Assembly (NCBI GenBank): GCA_900553065.1
Contig: USBZ01000003.1
Location: 11,623 to 75,622 of the forward strand
Direction of reading: 5' to 3'
DNA from: an uncultured Desulfovibrio sp.
GTDB lineage: Bacteria > Desulfobacterota > Desulfovibrionia > Desulfovibrionales > Desulfovibrionaceae
DNA length: 64,000 bases
Made by a program: the position numbers and the translations under genes. The notes beneath the pieces were generated by a model, which saw only the letters and a program-made list of their open reading frames with translations, ran no database searches and was not told where the DNA came from. Shown here piece by piece: positions 9,005 through 17,795 of the stretch (its first letter is position 1; each line of letters opens with the position of its first letter).

Positions 9005-9035
9005 AAGAAAAACGCCGCGTTGCCGCGGCGTTTTG
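9005..9035 (-). terminator. Terminator after the nitronate monooxygenase-like gene
   Basis: AACGCCGCG (9011-9019) pairs with CGCGGCGTT (9024-9032) around a 4-base loop. On the minus strand it is followed by a T-rich run; on the plus strand by TTTTG, so it could act both ways. Confidence 0.8.
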
Positions 9036-9111
9036 TTCTGCTCAGGAGGAGCAAGCCGACGCCTTCTTTCTCACCGGGAGAGAGGATGAAAAGACGCGTC
9101 GGAAAAGAGGA

Positions 9112-10233
9112 TCAGACGGCGCAGCCTGCCTTTTTCTGCGCCATGAAGTCGTCGTATTCCCTGCGCAGGGTCTCCACGAGATCGTGCACGGAAACGATGC
9201 TCTTCACCTTGGCCACGTTGGATCCGCAGAACACGAAGCCCTTGTCGAGATTGCCCTTCATGGCGTTGATGAGGGCGGAGGAGATGCAGTAGGGCGTCGC
9301 GGAAGGATCGCAGGTCTTGATGCAGTGGAAGACGCACTTGAAGGGCTTTTTTCTGCCTTCGCGCGCGGCCTCGATGAAGGAGTTCTTCAGGGCGCGGCCG
9401 GGCATGCCCACGGGGCTGTGAATGATGGTCACGTCTTCTTCACGGGCGTCCACATAGGCCTGCTTGAAGCGGATATCGGCGTCGCATTCGTTGGTGGCCA
9501 CGAAACGGGTGGCCATCTGCACGCCGGAAGCGCCGAGTTCCATCATTTTTGCAATGTCTGCGCCGCTGAAGACGCCGCCGCCCGTGATGACGGGAATGGC
9601 GCGACCGGCCTTGTCTTCCAGAGCCTTTGCGGCATCCACCACGCCGGAAACGAGATTTTCGAGGGCGAAGGAGTCATCGAAGATATGGTCTTCGGAAAAA
9701 CCGAGATGGCCGCCCGCCTTGGGGCCTTCCAGCACGAAGGCGTCGGGGATGAGGCCGGTTCTGGCCATCCACTTCTTGGCGATCAGCGTGGCGGCGCGGC
9801 CGGAGGAAACGATGGGCACGAGCTTGGTGCGGAATTCTTCCTTCTTCTGCTCGCAGGTTTCCTGAAAGATCTTGGGAAGATCCATGGGAAGACCGGCGCC
9901 GGAGAACACGATGTCCGCGCGGGATTCGATGGCGGCCTTCACCATTTCGGCAAAGGTGGTGAGCGCCACCATGACGTTCACGCCGATGATGCCCTGCGTG
10001 GCGGCGCGGGCCTTTTCAATTTCACGGCGCAGGGCGCGGATGTTGGCTTCCACGGGATTCGAGGCCACGTCCGGCTCGCGCATGCCGACCATGGCGCCGG
10101 CAATGACGCCGATGCCGCCTTCGTTGGCGACGGCGGAAGCCAGGCCGGAAAGAGATATGCCGACACCCATGCCGCCCTGAACAATGGGCGTGCGGGCGAC
10201 CAGATCACCGATGTGCAAAGAAGGGAAAGACAT
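9112..10233 (-). CDS. Nitronate monooxygenase-like FMN enzyme (FabK/NPD family)
   Basis: The protein has 373 residues and is a cytosolic TIM-barrel flavoprotein. PIVQGGMGVGIS near the N-terminus, GLPMDLP, FVLEGPKAGGHLGF (FMN phosphate site with catalytic His), VITGGGVFSG and ASGVQMATRF are family landmarks. Nitronate monooxygenases and FabK enoyl-ACP reductases share this fold; the present group carries a Cys-rich insertion (KCVFHCIKTC and PYC) that may bind metal or form a redox pair. The start at 10233 has GGAGGT upstream. It is monocistronic, with its own promoter and terminator. Whether it detoxifies nitronates or reduces acyl substrates is not shown. Confidence 0.88.
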   Translation of the reverse strand: MSFPSLHIGDLVARTPIVQGGMGVGISLSGLASAVANEGGIGVIAGAMVGMREPDVASNPVEANIRALRREIEKARAATQGIIGVNVMVALTTFAEMVKAAIESRADIVFSGAGLPMDLPKIFQETCEQKKEEFRTKLVPIVSSGRAATLIAKKWMARTGLIPDAFVLEGPKAGGHLGFSEDHIFDDSFALENLVSGVVDAAKALEDKAGRAIPVITGGGVFSGADIAKMMELGASGVQMATRFVATNECDADIRFKQAYVDAREEDVTIIHSPVGMPGRALKNSFIEAAREGRKKPFKCVFHCIKTCDPSATPYCISSALINAMKGNLDKGFVFCGSNVAKVKSIVSVHDLVETLRREYDDFMAQKKAGCAV

Positions 10234-10313
10234 GGGAAAATGTACCTCCGGTCATCCTCTGAGGGGAGACGGGACTGTTTCGTTATACATGGCTCTTCCT
10301 GAAGAGCGCCGCC

Positions 10314-10342
10314 ATAGTAAAACCCCTTTTTCGTTATGACAA
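10314..10342 (-). promoter_or_regulatory. Promoter of the nitronate monooxygenase-like gene
   Basis: On the minus strand TTGTCA (10342-10337) and TACTAT (10319-10314) are separated by 17 bases, about 80 bases before the start codon. Both hexamers match sigma-70 consensus at four or five positions. Confidence 0.65.
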
Positions 10343-10354
10343 GGGGGGAATAAA

Positions 10355-10367
10355 AATAACAGTTATT
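10355..10367. promoter_or_regulatory. Palindrome, possible operator
   Basis: AATAAC-A-GTTATT is a perfect 13-base palindrome directly upstream of the leftward -35 element. Its position suits an activator or a regulator of both divergent genes. No binding protein can be named. Confidence 0.4.
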
Positions 10368-10705
10368 ACCGGATAAGCATAATCATTCATCAGTTCAGAG
10401 GGTTATTTGTAAAAATGATGTTTTTTTGCGGATAAAGTCGAAAAAATTTTTTTTCATGTTCTCAGCATTGGACGGCGGGGGCGGGAGGGGAAAAAGGCAT
10501 GCTCGTTTAGTTTCTCAAAGCGCTGAACAAGGGAAGGCGCAAGTTCGGCGGGCTGGTTCCGCATGGGCGAAGGAAAACGGCGTTTTTGCCTGCGCGGCGG
10601 GACTTTTCCGGCAATCGCTCCGGTTATGGACTCTTTCCCTGTTTTGGCGTAATGAAGAACTTTATGCCGCCGGTTTGCCCGGACGGCGTAACGGAAAAAC
10701 AGGAT

Positions 10706-11716
10706 ATGCGTGTGAAATCGTCCTTTGCGGAAACGCTGGCCTTTGACGACGCCTCGCTGGCCAGTCAGCTTTTCGGTCCACTCAATGCTCATCTTGATCT
10801 GATCGCCGATGCCTCGGGCGCGGATTTGCAGACTCGCGGCACGGAACTTACCGTAAGCGATCCGCGGCCTGCCCAGCGCGAGCTTCTTCTCAATCTGTTC
10901 ACCCAGGGCTACGGTCTGCTGCGCAACGGCCATACCCTGCGCGGAGAGGATCTGCTTCAGGGCTACGAGGAACTTCTGCGCAACCCGAGAGCCGACATCA
11001 GCAGGATGTTCCGCGAGGCGAGCGTCATCGTTTCTCCGCGCAAGAGCATCGTGGCCCGCAACACGGCGCAGCGTCAGTACATGGAGCTTCTGCGCAAGAA
11101 CGAGCTTGTGTTCGCCACGGGGCCTGCCGGTACGGGAAAGACCTATCTGGCCGTGGCCATGGCCATTTCCATGCTGGCTGCCAAGCGCGTGAAGAAGATC
11201 GTGCTCACAAGACCTGCGGTGGAGGCCGGAGAAAAACTCGGCTTTCTTCCCGGCGACATGGAAGACAAGGTGAATCCCTATCTGCGTCCTCTCTATGACG
11301 CGCTCAGCGACATGCTGGGGCCGCAGGGCTTTGCTCAGAAGCAGGAGTCGGGCATCATCGAGGTGGCCCCGCTGGCCTTCATGCGCGGCCGTACCCTGAA
11401 CGACGCCTTCCTCATTCTGGACGAGGCGCAGAACACGACCCGCGAACAGATGAAGATGTTTCTGACCCGCATGGGCTTCGGCTCCCGAGCGGTGGTCACC
11501 GGCGACGTCACGCAGATCGACCTGCCCCCCGTCAACAGGGCGTTCCTGCGCGAGGGAGAAAAGGAAGGCGAAACTCGATCCGGCCTTGTTCATGCGCTGA
11601 AGGTGCTTGAAGGCGTGCGCGGCGTAGCCGTCCATCATTTCCACAGTTCCGACGTGGTTCGCCATCCTCTGGTGGGCCGTATCGTGGAAGCCTACGATAT
11701 TTATGAGAAAAACTAG
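10706..11716 (+). CDS. phoH: PhoH-like ATPase (YbeZ)
   Basis: Cytosolic P-loop ATPase of about 336 residues. Walker A is GPAGTGKTYLA, followed by LTRPAVEAGEKLGFLPGD, Walker B LILDEAQNTT and the TGDVTQIDLP sensor region, all typical of PhoH/YbeZ. YbeZ works with YbeY in ribosome and rRNA quality control in other bacteria, and ybeY lies two genes downstream here. The start is uncertain: 10706 fits family length, but the AGGA before it is only one base away; 10652 and 10664 are in-frame alternatives. It overlaps the next gene by 14 bases. Confidence 0.93.
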   Translation: MRVKSSFAETLAFDDASLASQLFGPLNAHLDLIADASGADLQTRGTELTVSDPRPAQRELLLNLFTQGYGLLRNGHTLRGEDLLQGYEELLRNPRADISRMFREASVIVSPRKSIVARNTAQRQYMELLRKNELVFATGPAGTGKTYLAVAMAISMLAAKRVKKIVLTRPAVEAGEKLGFLPGDMEDKVNPYLRPLYDALSDMLGPQGFAQKQESGIIEVAPLAFMRGRTLNDAFLILDEAQNTTREQMKMFLTRMGFGSRAVVTGDVTQIDLPPVNRAFLREGEKEGETRSGLVHALKVLEGVRGVAVHHFHSSDVVRHPLVGRIVEAYDIYEKN

Positions 11717-14147
11717 GAAGATATCTCCGGTCAGCGTTTCTCAGCTTCTGGGGCATTCCCGCTCCATGTTCCTTCACCATCATCACGACTGGGGTCTGCT
11801 TTCCCTGGCGGCGGCACTGGTGCTGATTTCTCTGCTCTGCGCCGTGCAGCCGGGACGGACGGCCCGCGTGATCTATCCTGCCGGCGAGATCGCCGCGCAG
11901 GACGTGGTTTCCGACAGAGATCTTCTGGTGGAGGATCCGCAGGCCACGCAGCAGCGTCGCGACCGTGCGCTGGCGCTTCAGCCCATGGTCTTCGACATCG
12001 ACAAGAAGTCGCTGGAAAGTTTCCGCGTGGAAAGCCTCGGTCTTCTGGATGAGATCAACAGCCGCGGACTCGACAAGGACGGTCTGGAAGCCGTGCGCCG
12101 CACCTTCAACGAGCGGCATCTTTCCGACGTGTCTTCCTCCGCGTTCCGGGTGCTTACCGCGTCGTACGTGCAGGAATATCTGCTGGACACGCTCATTCCG
12201 TGGATGGAGTCCACGCTTTCAAGCGGCGTCATTGCCGACATGCGTCAGCTGGCCAATACCGACAACACCGTCATCGTGCGCGATCTGGACAGCGGCACGG
12301 AAATTCTGCGCACGCAGGCCGGCGGTCTGAAGGATCTGCGCACGCTGAAAGTCGCTCTGGGGCGCAAGCTTCGTTCCGAGGAAAAGCTCAATTCCCGGGT
12401 GAAGGTGGTGCTGCAGGAGATCATGCCCCTCATGGTGGTGCCCACGCTGGCGCTGAATCAGGAAGTGACGAATCAGCGCAATGAGGAGATGCTCGCCGCC
12501 GTTGAGCCGGTGTTCTACAAGGTGCAGCCCGGAGAGGTGCTGGTCCGCGCAGGCGACATGGTCACGCATGAGCAGCAGATCAAGCTGCAGGCGCTGTTCC
12601 GCGCGGCTCCCGGCATGGTGGACTGGTCGGTCTTCGGCGGCTGCCTTGTGCTGGGCTTTTTCCTGCTGCTCGGGCTTTTCATCACGCCGAGCGGCAACAA
12701 GGGCACGGTGCTGCGCACCAAGGATCAGAACCTCATCGCGCTGCTGCTTGTGGTGTTCGGGGTGACGGCCTGGTGTTCCATGTACGTTCTCGTGTCGGTG
12801 GCTTCGGCCTCGATGACGCATATTCTGTCCTTCGCCTTTCCCGTGGCGGGCGGCGCAGGGCTTGCCGCGCTCATCTTTGCCGCGCGCCGCTACTGCACCG
12901 TGGGACTCATGCTGTCGTTCTTCACCACGATCATCTTCCGCGGCGACATTGCGCTGTTCTTCTTCTATTTCATGTCTTCCATGACCAATACCTGGCTGGT
13001 GCTCCGGGCGCAGAACCGTCAGGACGTGGTGTGGGGGAGCGTGCCGCTGCTGCTCTGGATGCTTCTCACCGGCATGGGCGCGGCGCTGTTCACGCATTTT
13101 GCATGGAGTCAGCTTCCTCTTCTTCTGCTTGCGCTGTTCTGCAATGCCGCAGGGTCGCTGTTCCTGCTCTTCGCCCTCAGCCCCGTGCTGGAAATGCTCA
13201 TGCGCTACACCACGCGTTTCCGCATGATGGAACTCATGAATCTGGAGCATCCGCTTCTTCAGGAACTCATGATGACGGTGCCCGGCACCTATCATCATTC
13301 GCTCGTGGTTTCCAACCTTGTGGAGGCCGGAGCCACGGCCATAGGCGCCAACAGCCTGCTGTGCAAGGTGGGGGCGCTGTATCACGACATAGGCAAGATT
13401 TCCCGGCCGGAATACTTTGTGGAAAATCAGTTCGGAGGCCCCAATCCTCACGACAAGCTTTCCCCGGCCATGAGCGCGCTCATTCTCTTTTCCCACGTCA
13501 AGCAGGGCGCAGAGCTTGCGGAGGAATTCCACCTCGGCCGCGAGATCACCGACATCATCATGCAGCATCACGGCACGCGCGGAGCCATGTTCTTCTACAA
13601 CAAGGCCCTGCAGATGGGCGAGAACCCCAGGCTTCAGGACTATTCCTATCCCGGGCCGCGCCCGCAGAGCAAGGAAGCCGCCATCGTCATGCTGGCCGAC
13701 TCCGTGGAGGCTTCGAGCCGCACCCTCGTGGACCCGACGCCTGCCCGTATCCGGGCACACGTTACCAAGATCGTGAAGGGCGTTTACGCCGAAGGCCAGC
13801 TGGATGAGTCCGACCTGACCTTCCGCGATCTGAACAAGCTCATCGACAGCTTCGTGCGCATCATCACCGGTCTTTTCCATCAGCGCATCGCCTATCCCGA
13901 AGACAACCGGGCCGAGCAGCACAAGAACAAGGCAAAGCCCGAGGAAGGCAGAAAGGAGGAAGCCGAGGAACTGCGTCCGGAATGGGTGGTTTCCTCCCCC
14001 GACGAACCGAAGCGGAAGGGCGGCTCGTCCCCGGTCGTTGAGGCGGCTCCTGAAGCGGTTCCTGAGGCGGCTCCGGAAAAGACGGCCCGGGAGGAGAAGC
14101 CGGAGTCGGAAGGCGCAGGCACGGGCAGCGCGGAGAAGGACGCATGA
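11703..14147 (+). CDS. PgpH-type 7TM HD-domain phosphodiesterase
   Basis: The protein has 814 residues. One N-terminal membrane helix (about 30-48) precedes a large extracytoplasmic 7TMR-HDED-like domain, then about seven membrane helices (roughly 305-490), then a cytoplasmic HD domain with the HDIGKISRPEYF motif beginning at His561 and a downstream MQHHGT. This is the PgpH architecture; characterised PgpH enzymes hydrolyse cyclic di-AMP. A Glu/Pro/Ala-rich tail of about 90 residues follows the HD domain. It overlaps phoH by 14 bases and ybeY by 4, so translation is coupled. No diadenylate cyclase gene is in the window, so the c-di-AMP link is family inference. Confidence 0.9.
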   Translation: MRKTRKISPVSVSQLLGHSRSMFLHHHHDWGLLSLAAALVLISLLCAVQPGRTARVIYPAGEIAAQDVVSDRDLLVEDPQATQQRRDRALALQPMVFDIDKKSLESFRVESLGLLDEINSRGLDKDGLEAVRRTFNERHLSDVSSSAFRVLTASYVQEYLLDTLIPWMESTLSSGVIADMRQLANTDNTVIVRDLDSGTEILRTQAGGLKDLRTLKVALGRKLRSEEKLNSRVKVVLQEIMPLMVVPTLALNQEVTNQRNEEMLAAVEPVFYKVQPGEVLVRAGDMVTHEQQIKLQALFRAAPGMVDWSVFGGCLVLGFFLLLGLFITPSGNKGTVLRTKDQNLIALLLVVFGVTAWCSMYVLVSVASASMTHILSFAFPVAGGAGLAALIFAARRYCTVGLMLSFFTTIIFRGDIALFFFYFMSSMTNTWLVLRAQNRQDVVWGSVPLLLWMLLTGMGAALFTHFAWSQLPLLLLALFCNAAGSLFLLFALSPVLEMLMRYTTRFRMMELMNLEHPLLQELMMTVPGTYHHSLVVSNLVEAGATAIGANSLLCKVGALYHDIGKISRPEYFVENQFGGPNPHDKLSPAMSALILFSHVKQGAELAEEFHLGREITDIIMQHHGTRGAMFFYNKALQMGENPRLQDYSYPGPRPQSKEAAIVMLADSVEASSRTLVDPTPARIRAHVTKIVKGVYAEGQLDESDLTFRDLNKLIDSFVRIITGLFHQRIAYPEDNRAEQHKNKAKPEEGRKEEAEELRPEWVVSSPDEPKRKGGSSPVVEAAPEAVPEAAPEKTAREEKPESEGAGTGSAEKDA

Positions 14148-14635
14148 TCGACACCGAAGGCCTCTGCGTGGAAATGCGCCGTCCCTGCCGCATCTGCCGC
14201 AGGGAATGGCTGAACTGGCTTTCCGCCATGCGCAGGGCCGCCTCCGAGGCCGGAATGCTTCCGGGGCAGGAGAACGCGCTTCGTCCCGGCGGAGGCGACA
14301 GTCCGGAAAAGGCGGCCGTTCAGCTCATCGTTGCCGGAGACGGCGACATTGCGGCGGTGAATCTCCGCAATCTCGGCTGCTTTGGCCCCACCAACATTCT
14401 GAGCTTTCCCGGCGAAGACGACGGGCAGCTCGGCACGCTCTTTCTCAGCGTCGACACGCTGGAGCGGGAAAGCGTGCTTTACGGGCAGGACGTGCTCGTG
14501 CATGCCAGACGGCTTCTGGCGCACGGCATGGGGCACATCACGGGCTTCGATCACAGCCCGGAAATGGATGACTTCTGCGCCTGGCTTGAGGAAGCCTGTC
14601 CTCTTCCCGGAGAAAGCCCGTCACTAGACTCTTGA
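14144..14635 (+). CDS. ybeY: Endoribonuclease YbeY
   Basis: The protein has 163 residues and is a zinc-dependent single-strand RNase of 16S rRNA maturation and ribosome quality control. It has PTNILSFP, which is the family's TNVLSFP strand, and the metal site HGMGHITGFDH with His127, His131 and His137. The usual Leu of HGxLH is replaced by Gly. The start ATG overlaps the previous stop as ATGA, typical of translational coupling. Its gene order phoH-pgpH-ybeY-era is widespread. Cytosolic. Confidence 0.92.
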   Translation: MIDTEGLCVEMRRPCRICRREWLNWLSAMRRAASEAGMLPGQENALRPGGGDSPEKAAVQLIVAGDGDIAAVNLRNLGCFGPTNILSFPGEDDGQLGTLFLSVDTLERESVLYGQDVLVHARRLLAHGMGHITGFDHSPEMDDFCAWLEEACPLPGESPSLDS

Positions 14636-14742
14636 CGTTCCGCTCCGTGTAGTTCAAGCTGGAAAATCCTTTTCACCAACAGGCGGCCTGCTGCGCCGAG
14701 CAGCGGAAACAGGGCCGCATATTCTCATATATCGGAGACAAT

Positions 14743-15684
14743 ATGGCCAACATACAGAACGAACATCGCTGCGGATGGGTTGCGCTCATGGGACCGCCCA
14801 ATGCGGGCAAGTCCACGCTGCTCAACGCTCTGCTGGGTCAGAAGATCAGTATCGTGACCTCCAAGCCGCAGACGACGCGTACCCGCGTGGTCGGCATCAT
14901 GTCCGAACCCGGCGCGCAGGTCATTTTCATGGATACCCCCGGTGTGAACCATTCCCGCCAGCAGCAGCGCGGTCATCTGAGCAAGATGATGAGCCAGGCC
15001 GCCTGGCAGAGCATGGCCGCCGCGCATGCCGTCATGCTGGTGCTGGATGCGGATCTTTATATCCGCCGTCCGGAATTTCTTGATCGCGACATCCAGTCCA
15101 TCCGCGACGCTCTTGCAGGAGACGATCGTCCCCTGCTCGTGGTGGTGAACAAGGTCGACCTGTTCCACGACAAGTCCCGCATGCTGCCTCTTCTTGTGCA
15201 GCTTCAGGAATATTTCCCCGGAGCGGAGGTCTTCCCCATGTCCGCCATGACCAAGGACGGTCTGGACGAACTGAAGAAGATCATCAGCGGCATGATGCCC
15301 GAGGGCGAGTCCCAGTTCCCCGAAGACCAGCTTTCCACGGCTCCCACGCGTTTTCTTGCGGCGGAAATCGTGCGCGAGAAGGTGTTTGAACGGCTCCGTC
15401 AGGAAGTTCCCTATACCACGGCCGTGGACATCGAAGCCTGGGAAGAGGATCCGGAACGCGATCTGACCATCATTCATGCCGTGATCTTCGTGCAGCGTCC
15501 CTCGCACAAGGCCATGGTCATCGGACGTGCCGGCGCCACCATCAAGGAAATCGGCACGGAAGCCCGTCGCGACATTCAGAAGCTCATCGGCGGCAAGGTT
15601 CATCTTCAGCTCTGGGTGAAGGTGAAGGACAACTGGGCCGAAGATACCGAACTTCTGCATGATCTCGGTCTGGAAGAAGACTGA
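14743..15684 (+). CDS. era: GTPase Era
   Basis: The protein has 313 residues and binds 16S rRNA 3' ends during 30S assembly. G1 is GPPNAGKST (residues 17-25), G3 is DTPGVNH, G4 is NKVD, and a C-terminal KH domain ([11 protein letters not shown], then [14 protein letters not shown]) is complete. Length is normal. The start at 14743 has GGAG at 14734-14737. It is 107 bases downstream of ybeY and ends at a terminator. Confidence 0.96.
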   Translation: MANIQNEHRCGWVALMGPPNAGKSTLLNALLGQKISIVTSKPQTTRTRVVGIMSEPGAQVIFMDTPGVNHSRQQQRGHLSKMMSQAAWQSMAAAHAVMLVLDADLYIRRPEFLDRDIQSIRDALAGDDRPLLVVVNKVDLFHDKSRMLPLLVQLQEYFPGAEVFPMSAMTKDGLDELKKIISGMMPEGESQFPEDQLSTAPTRFLAAEIVREKVFERLRQEVPYTTAVDIEAWEEDPERDLTIIHAVIFVQRPSHKAMVIGRAGATIKEIGTEARRDIQKLIGGKVHLQLWVKVKDNWAEDTELLHDLGLEED

Positions 15685-15691
15685 TGCTTTC

Positions 15692-15720
15692 GGGGTCGCC
15701 GTGCGGCGGCCCTTTTTTCA
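15692..15720 (+). terminator. Terminator after era
   Basis: GGGTCGCC (15693-15700) pairs with GGCGGCCC (15705-15712), one G-T pair, around a 4-base loop and is followed by six T. Confidence 0.8.
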
Positions 15721-15761
15721 GGAATGTTCAACGCCCTCGGGGGCGAAGAGGCCGACCGGAA

Positions 15762-16481
15762 ATGACATCGCTGGAAGAACGCTGGAGAGGCGTGCTGGAC
15801 AACATGGCGGAAGCCGAGCGCAAAGCCGGACGTGAAGCCGGAAGCGTGCGCCTTGTGGCGGTATCGAAATTTCATCCCGCCTCGGAAATCGAGGAACTGT
15901 TCCGCCTCGGTCAGAGGGATTTCGGGGAAAACTACATTCAGGAAGCCCGAGCCAAGCAGGAGACTCTTGCCGATCCGTCCATCCGCTGGCATGCCATTGG
16001 CCCGGTGCAGACCAACAAGGCCAAGGAAGTTGCCGGACGCTTTTCCCTGCTGCACACGCTCGACAGGGCGGATCTGGCCCGCGCTCTTCTGCGTCGTCTG
16101 CCGGAAGGGCAGACGCAGCCCGTGCTCATTCAGGTGAACATAGGCGAGGAAGAACAGAAGTCCGGCGTGCGGCCTTGCGATCTGGCGGCGCTGTGCGAGG
16201 AGCTTCTGGAAAGCGGTCTTGTGTCCGACAAGGGGCCGGGGCTGGCTTTGCGCGGACTTATGTGCCTTCCGCCCGTGTGCGGCGAGGGAGAGGCCGTGCG
16301 GCCGTACTTTGTCCGCCTGCGCAATCTGCGCGATGAGATGGCGCAGCGCTTCGGCCTTGCACTTCCCGAGCTGTCCATGGGCATGTCCGGCGACTATCGC
16401 GAAGCCATTGAGGAAGGCGCCACCATCATCCGTGTGGGCACGGAAATTTTCGGCCCGAGGCCTGTCAGGTATCAGAACTGA
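15762..16481 (+). CDS. PLP homeostasis protein (YggS/PLPBP family)
   Basis: The protein has 239 residues and is a fold-type III PLP-binding barrel without known catalytic activity; family members buffer pyridoxal phosphate. The PLP lysine is in LVAVSKFHP, and FGENYIQEA, WHAIGPVQTNK, LIQVNIGEE, LSMGMSGDYREAI and IRVGTEIFG are conserved family blocks. The start at 15762 fits family length; the ribosome binding site is weak (GGAA directly upstream), so an upstream in-frame start at 15684 cannot be excluded. Cytosolic. Confidence 0.93.
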   Translation: MTSLEERWRGVLDNMAEAERKAGREAGSVRLVAVSKFHPASEIEELFRLGQRDFGENYIQEARAKQETLADPSIRWHAIGPVQTNKAKEVAGRFSLLHTLDRADLARALLRRLPEGQTQPVLIQVNIGEEEQKSGVRPCDLAALCEELLESGLVSDKGPGLALRGLMCLPPVCGEGEAVRPYFVRLRNLRDEMAQRFGLALPELSMGMSGDYREAIEEGATIIRVGTEIFGPRPVRYQN

Positions 16482-16515
16482 GGTCTCTTCCGGCGTTTTC
16501 CGGAGAGAATCTGCT

Positions 16516-16555
16516 GAAAAAAGACGCCGTGCGGAGTGTTCCGTACGGCGTCTTT
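16516..16555 (-). terminator. Bidirectional terminator between PLPBP gene and rlmB
   Basis: A 14-bp stem (16521-16534 with 16541-16554, one G-T pair) is flanked by AAAAAA on the left, which reads TTTTTT on the minus strand, and by TCTTTC on the right. It lies between convergent genes; the rlmB side is closest to canonical. Confidence 0.8.
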
Positions 16556-16743
16556 CGCGTTTATGACAGGCCGTTTCAGAGGGCTGAACGGCTGAGCGTT
16601 CAGGTTTCTTTTCTGGCGGGAAGTCTTGTCGACGGCCGCGCCGGGGGGCCGGGAAAGCGGCGGCGGTCTTCATCCTCGGCGTGTTTTTCTTCTCCCGCGC
16701 TGCGGGCGGAGCGGGGAAGGGCGACAGCAAGTCTTCCGGAAGG

Positions 16744-17502
16744 CTAGATTTCCAGCGAACGCGCAAAGCAGGAAATGAGAATGGCTCCGGCCTGCGCAAC
16801 GTTGAGGGAGTCGAAGTCGCGCCGGAAAGGAATGCACAGGCTGCATTCGCAGTGCTTGAGCACGCCCGGACGCACGCCCTTGTCTTCGTTGCCGAGCACG
16901 AGAAAGGCGGGCAGCGGCAGCTTTTCCGTAAGCGGGTTCACGCTGTCTTCCACCTTCTGGGCGGCGCAGGTGACGAAGCCTGCGTCTCTGGCCTCCTTCA
17001 CCGCGCGGGAAAGATTGACCACCTGCGTGATGGGCAGTCTTTCCAGCGCTCCGGCGGCGGAGCGACGGGCTCCCGGGCCGAGAAAGGCGCTGTTGTGTCT
17101 GGGAAGGACGAGTCCGGCGCCGCCGAGCGCGAACAGCGTGCGGGCCAGCGTGCCCACGTTGCCGGGATCCTGTACCTGATCGAGCGCCACCACGAGCGGC
17201 AGCGGCGCATGGGCGGCCTGTTCCAGAAACGTTTCCCAGGGCATGAATTCCGCTTCGCGCAGACGGGCGATCACGCCCTGATGTCCGGCTCTTGCGGCCA
17301 TGCGCGAAAGCACGTCTTCGTTCACCAGCGAAAAGCGCACCCCGTATTCGCGGCACAGATCAAGCACTCTGGAGCTTTCGGCGCTGGCGCGCCCCTTGCG
17401 CACATAGACCATGTCCACCCGTTCGGGTTCGCGTTCCAGAAGTTCCAGTACGGGCTTGAGGCCGGGCAGAAGATTTTCCCTGTCTTTGTCGTTCGTCATC
17501 AT
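16744..17502 (-). CDS. rlmB: 23S rRNA Gm2251 2'-O-methyltransferase RlmB
   Basis: The protein has 252 residues and is a SpoU/TrmH-type SAM-dependent methyltransferase with the trefoil knot. N-terminal substrate-binding domain (residues 1-90, with GLKPVLELLE and HQGVIA), then motif 1 VALDQVQDPGNVGTLAR, motif 2 FLVLGNEDKGV and motif 3 IPFRRDFDSLNVAQAGAIL. Motif 3 is slightly unusual (RRDFDSLNVA where IPM.G..SLNVS is typical), so specificity for Gm2251 is likely but not certain. Start 17502 or 17499 (two tandem ATG). Confidence 0.88.
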   Translation of the reverse strand: MMTNDKDRENLLPGLKPVLELLEREPERVDMVYVRKGRASAESSRVLDLCREYGVRFSLVNEDVLSRMAARAGHQGVIARLREAEFMPWETFLEQAAHAPLPLVVALDQVQDPGNVGTLARTLFALGGAGLVLPRHNSAFLGPGARRSAAGALERLPITQVVNLSRAVKEARDAGFVTCAAQKVEDSVNPLTEKLPLPAFLVLGNEDKGVRPGVLKHCECSLCIPFRRDFDSLNVAQAGAILISCFARSLEI

Positions 17503-17740
17503 GATGCATTATTTCCGCTGGATGATGTTAAAAAAACGGCCGGAGGCACCCGGAGGGAGATTGAATCTCCGTCTTTTTCAAGGTATCCTTACCCATTCGC
17601 TGGACAGTCGAAAGAAAAATGTCGGGCGTTTTTCTCTGTGCGCTGACCGTCTTTTCGGAAAGGAGAGGTCTTCCGGGGCGGGTGCGTGCGGCTTTTTTTG
17701 CGCTGGCGAAGCCGTCAGCCTTTCATATGCAACTGTTCTT

Positions 17741-17755
17741 TGGCTGGTACCCTGC
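17741..17755 (+). promoter_or_regulatory. Possible sigma-54-like promoter of the mltD-like gene
   Basis: TGGCTGGTACCCTGC has GG and GC separated by 10 bases, the spacing of a -24/-12 promoter, 41 bases before the start codon. The match is partial (TGGC and TGC only), and no activator gene is adjacent. Confidence 0.25.
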
Positions 17756-17795
17756 TTTTGTTCGAGATGCAAGTCCGCAATGATGGAGCGATGAT

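Larger units (their letters stand above)
10234..10705. other. AT-rich intergenic region with divergent promoters
   Basis: This 472-base region is AT-rich at 10310-10450 against a GC-rich background. It holds the leftward promoter (10314-10342), a 13-base palindrome (10355-10367) and, presumably, the phoH promoter, which I could not place with confidence. From 10480 to 10705 it is GC-rich with no recognisable gene. Confidence 0.55.
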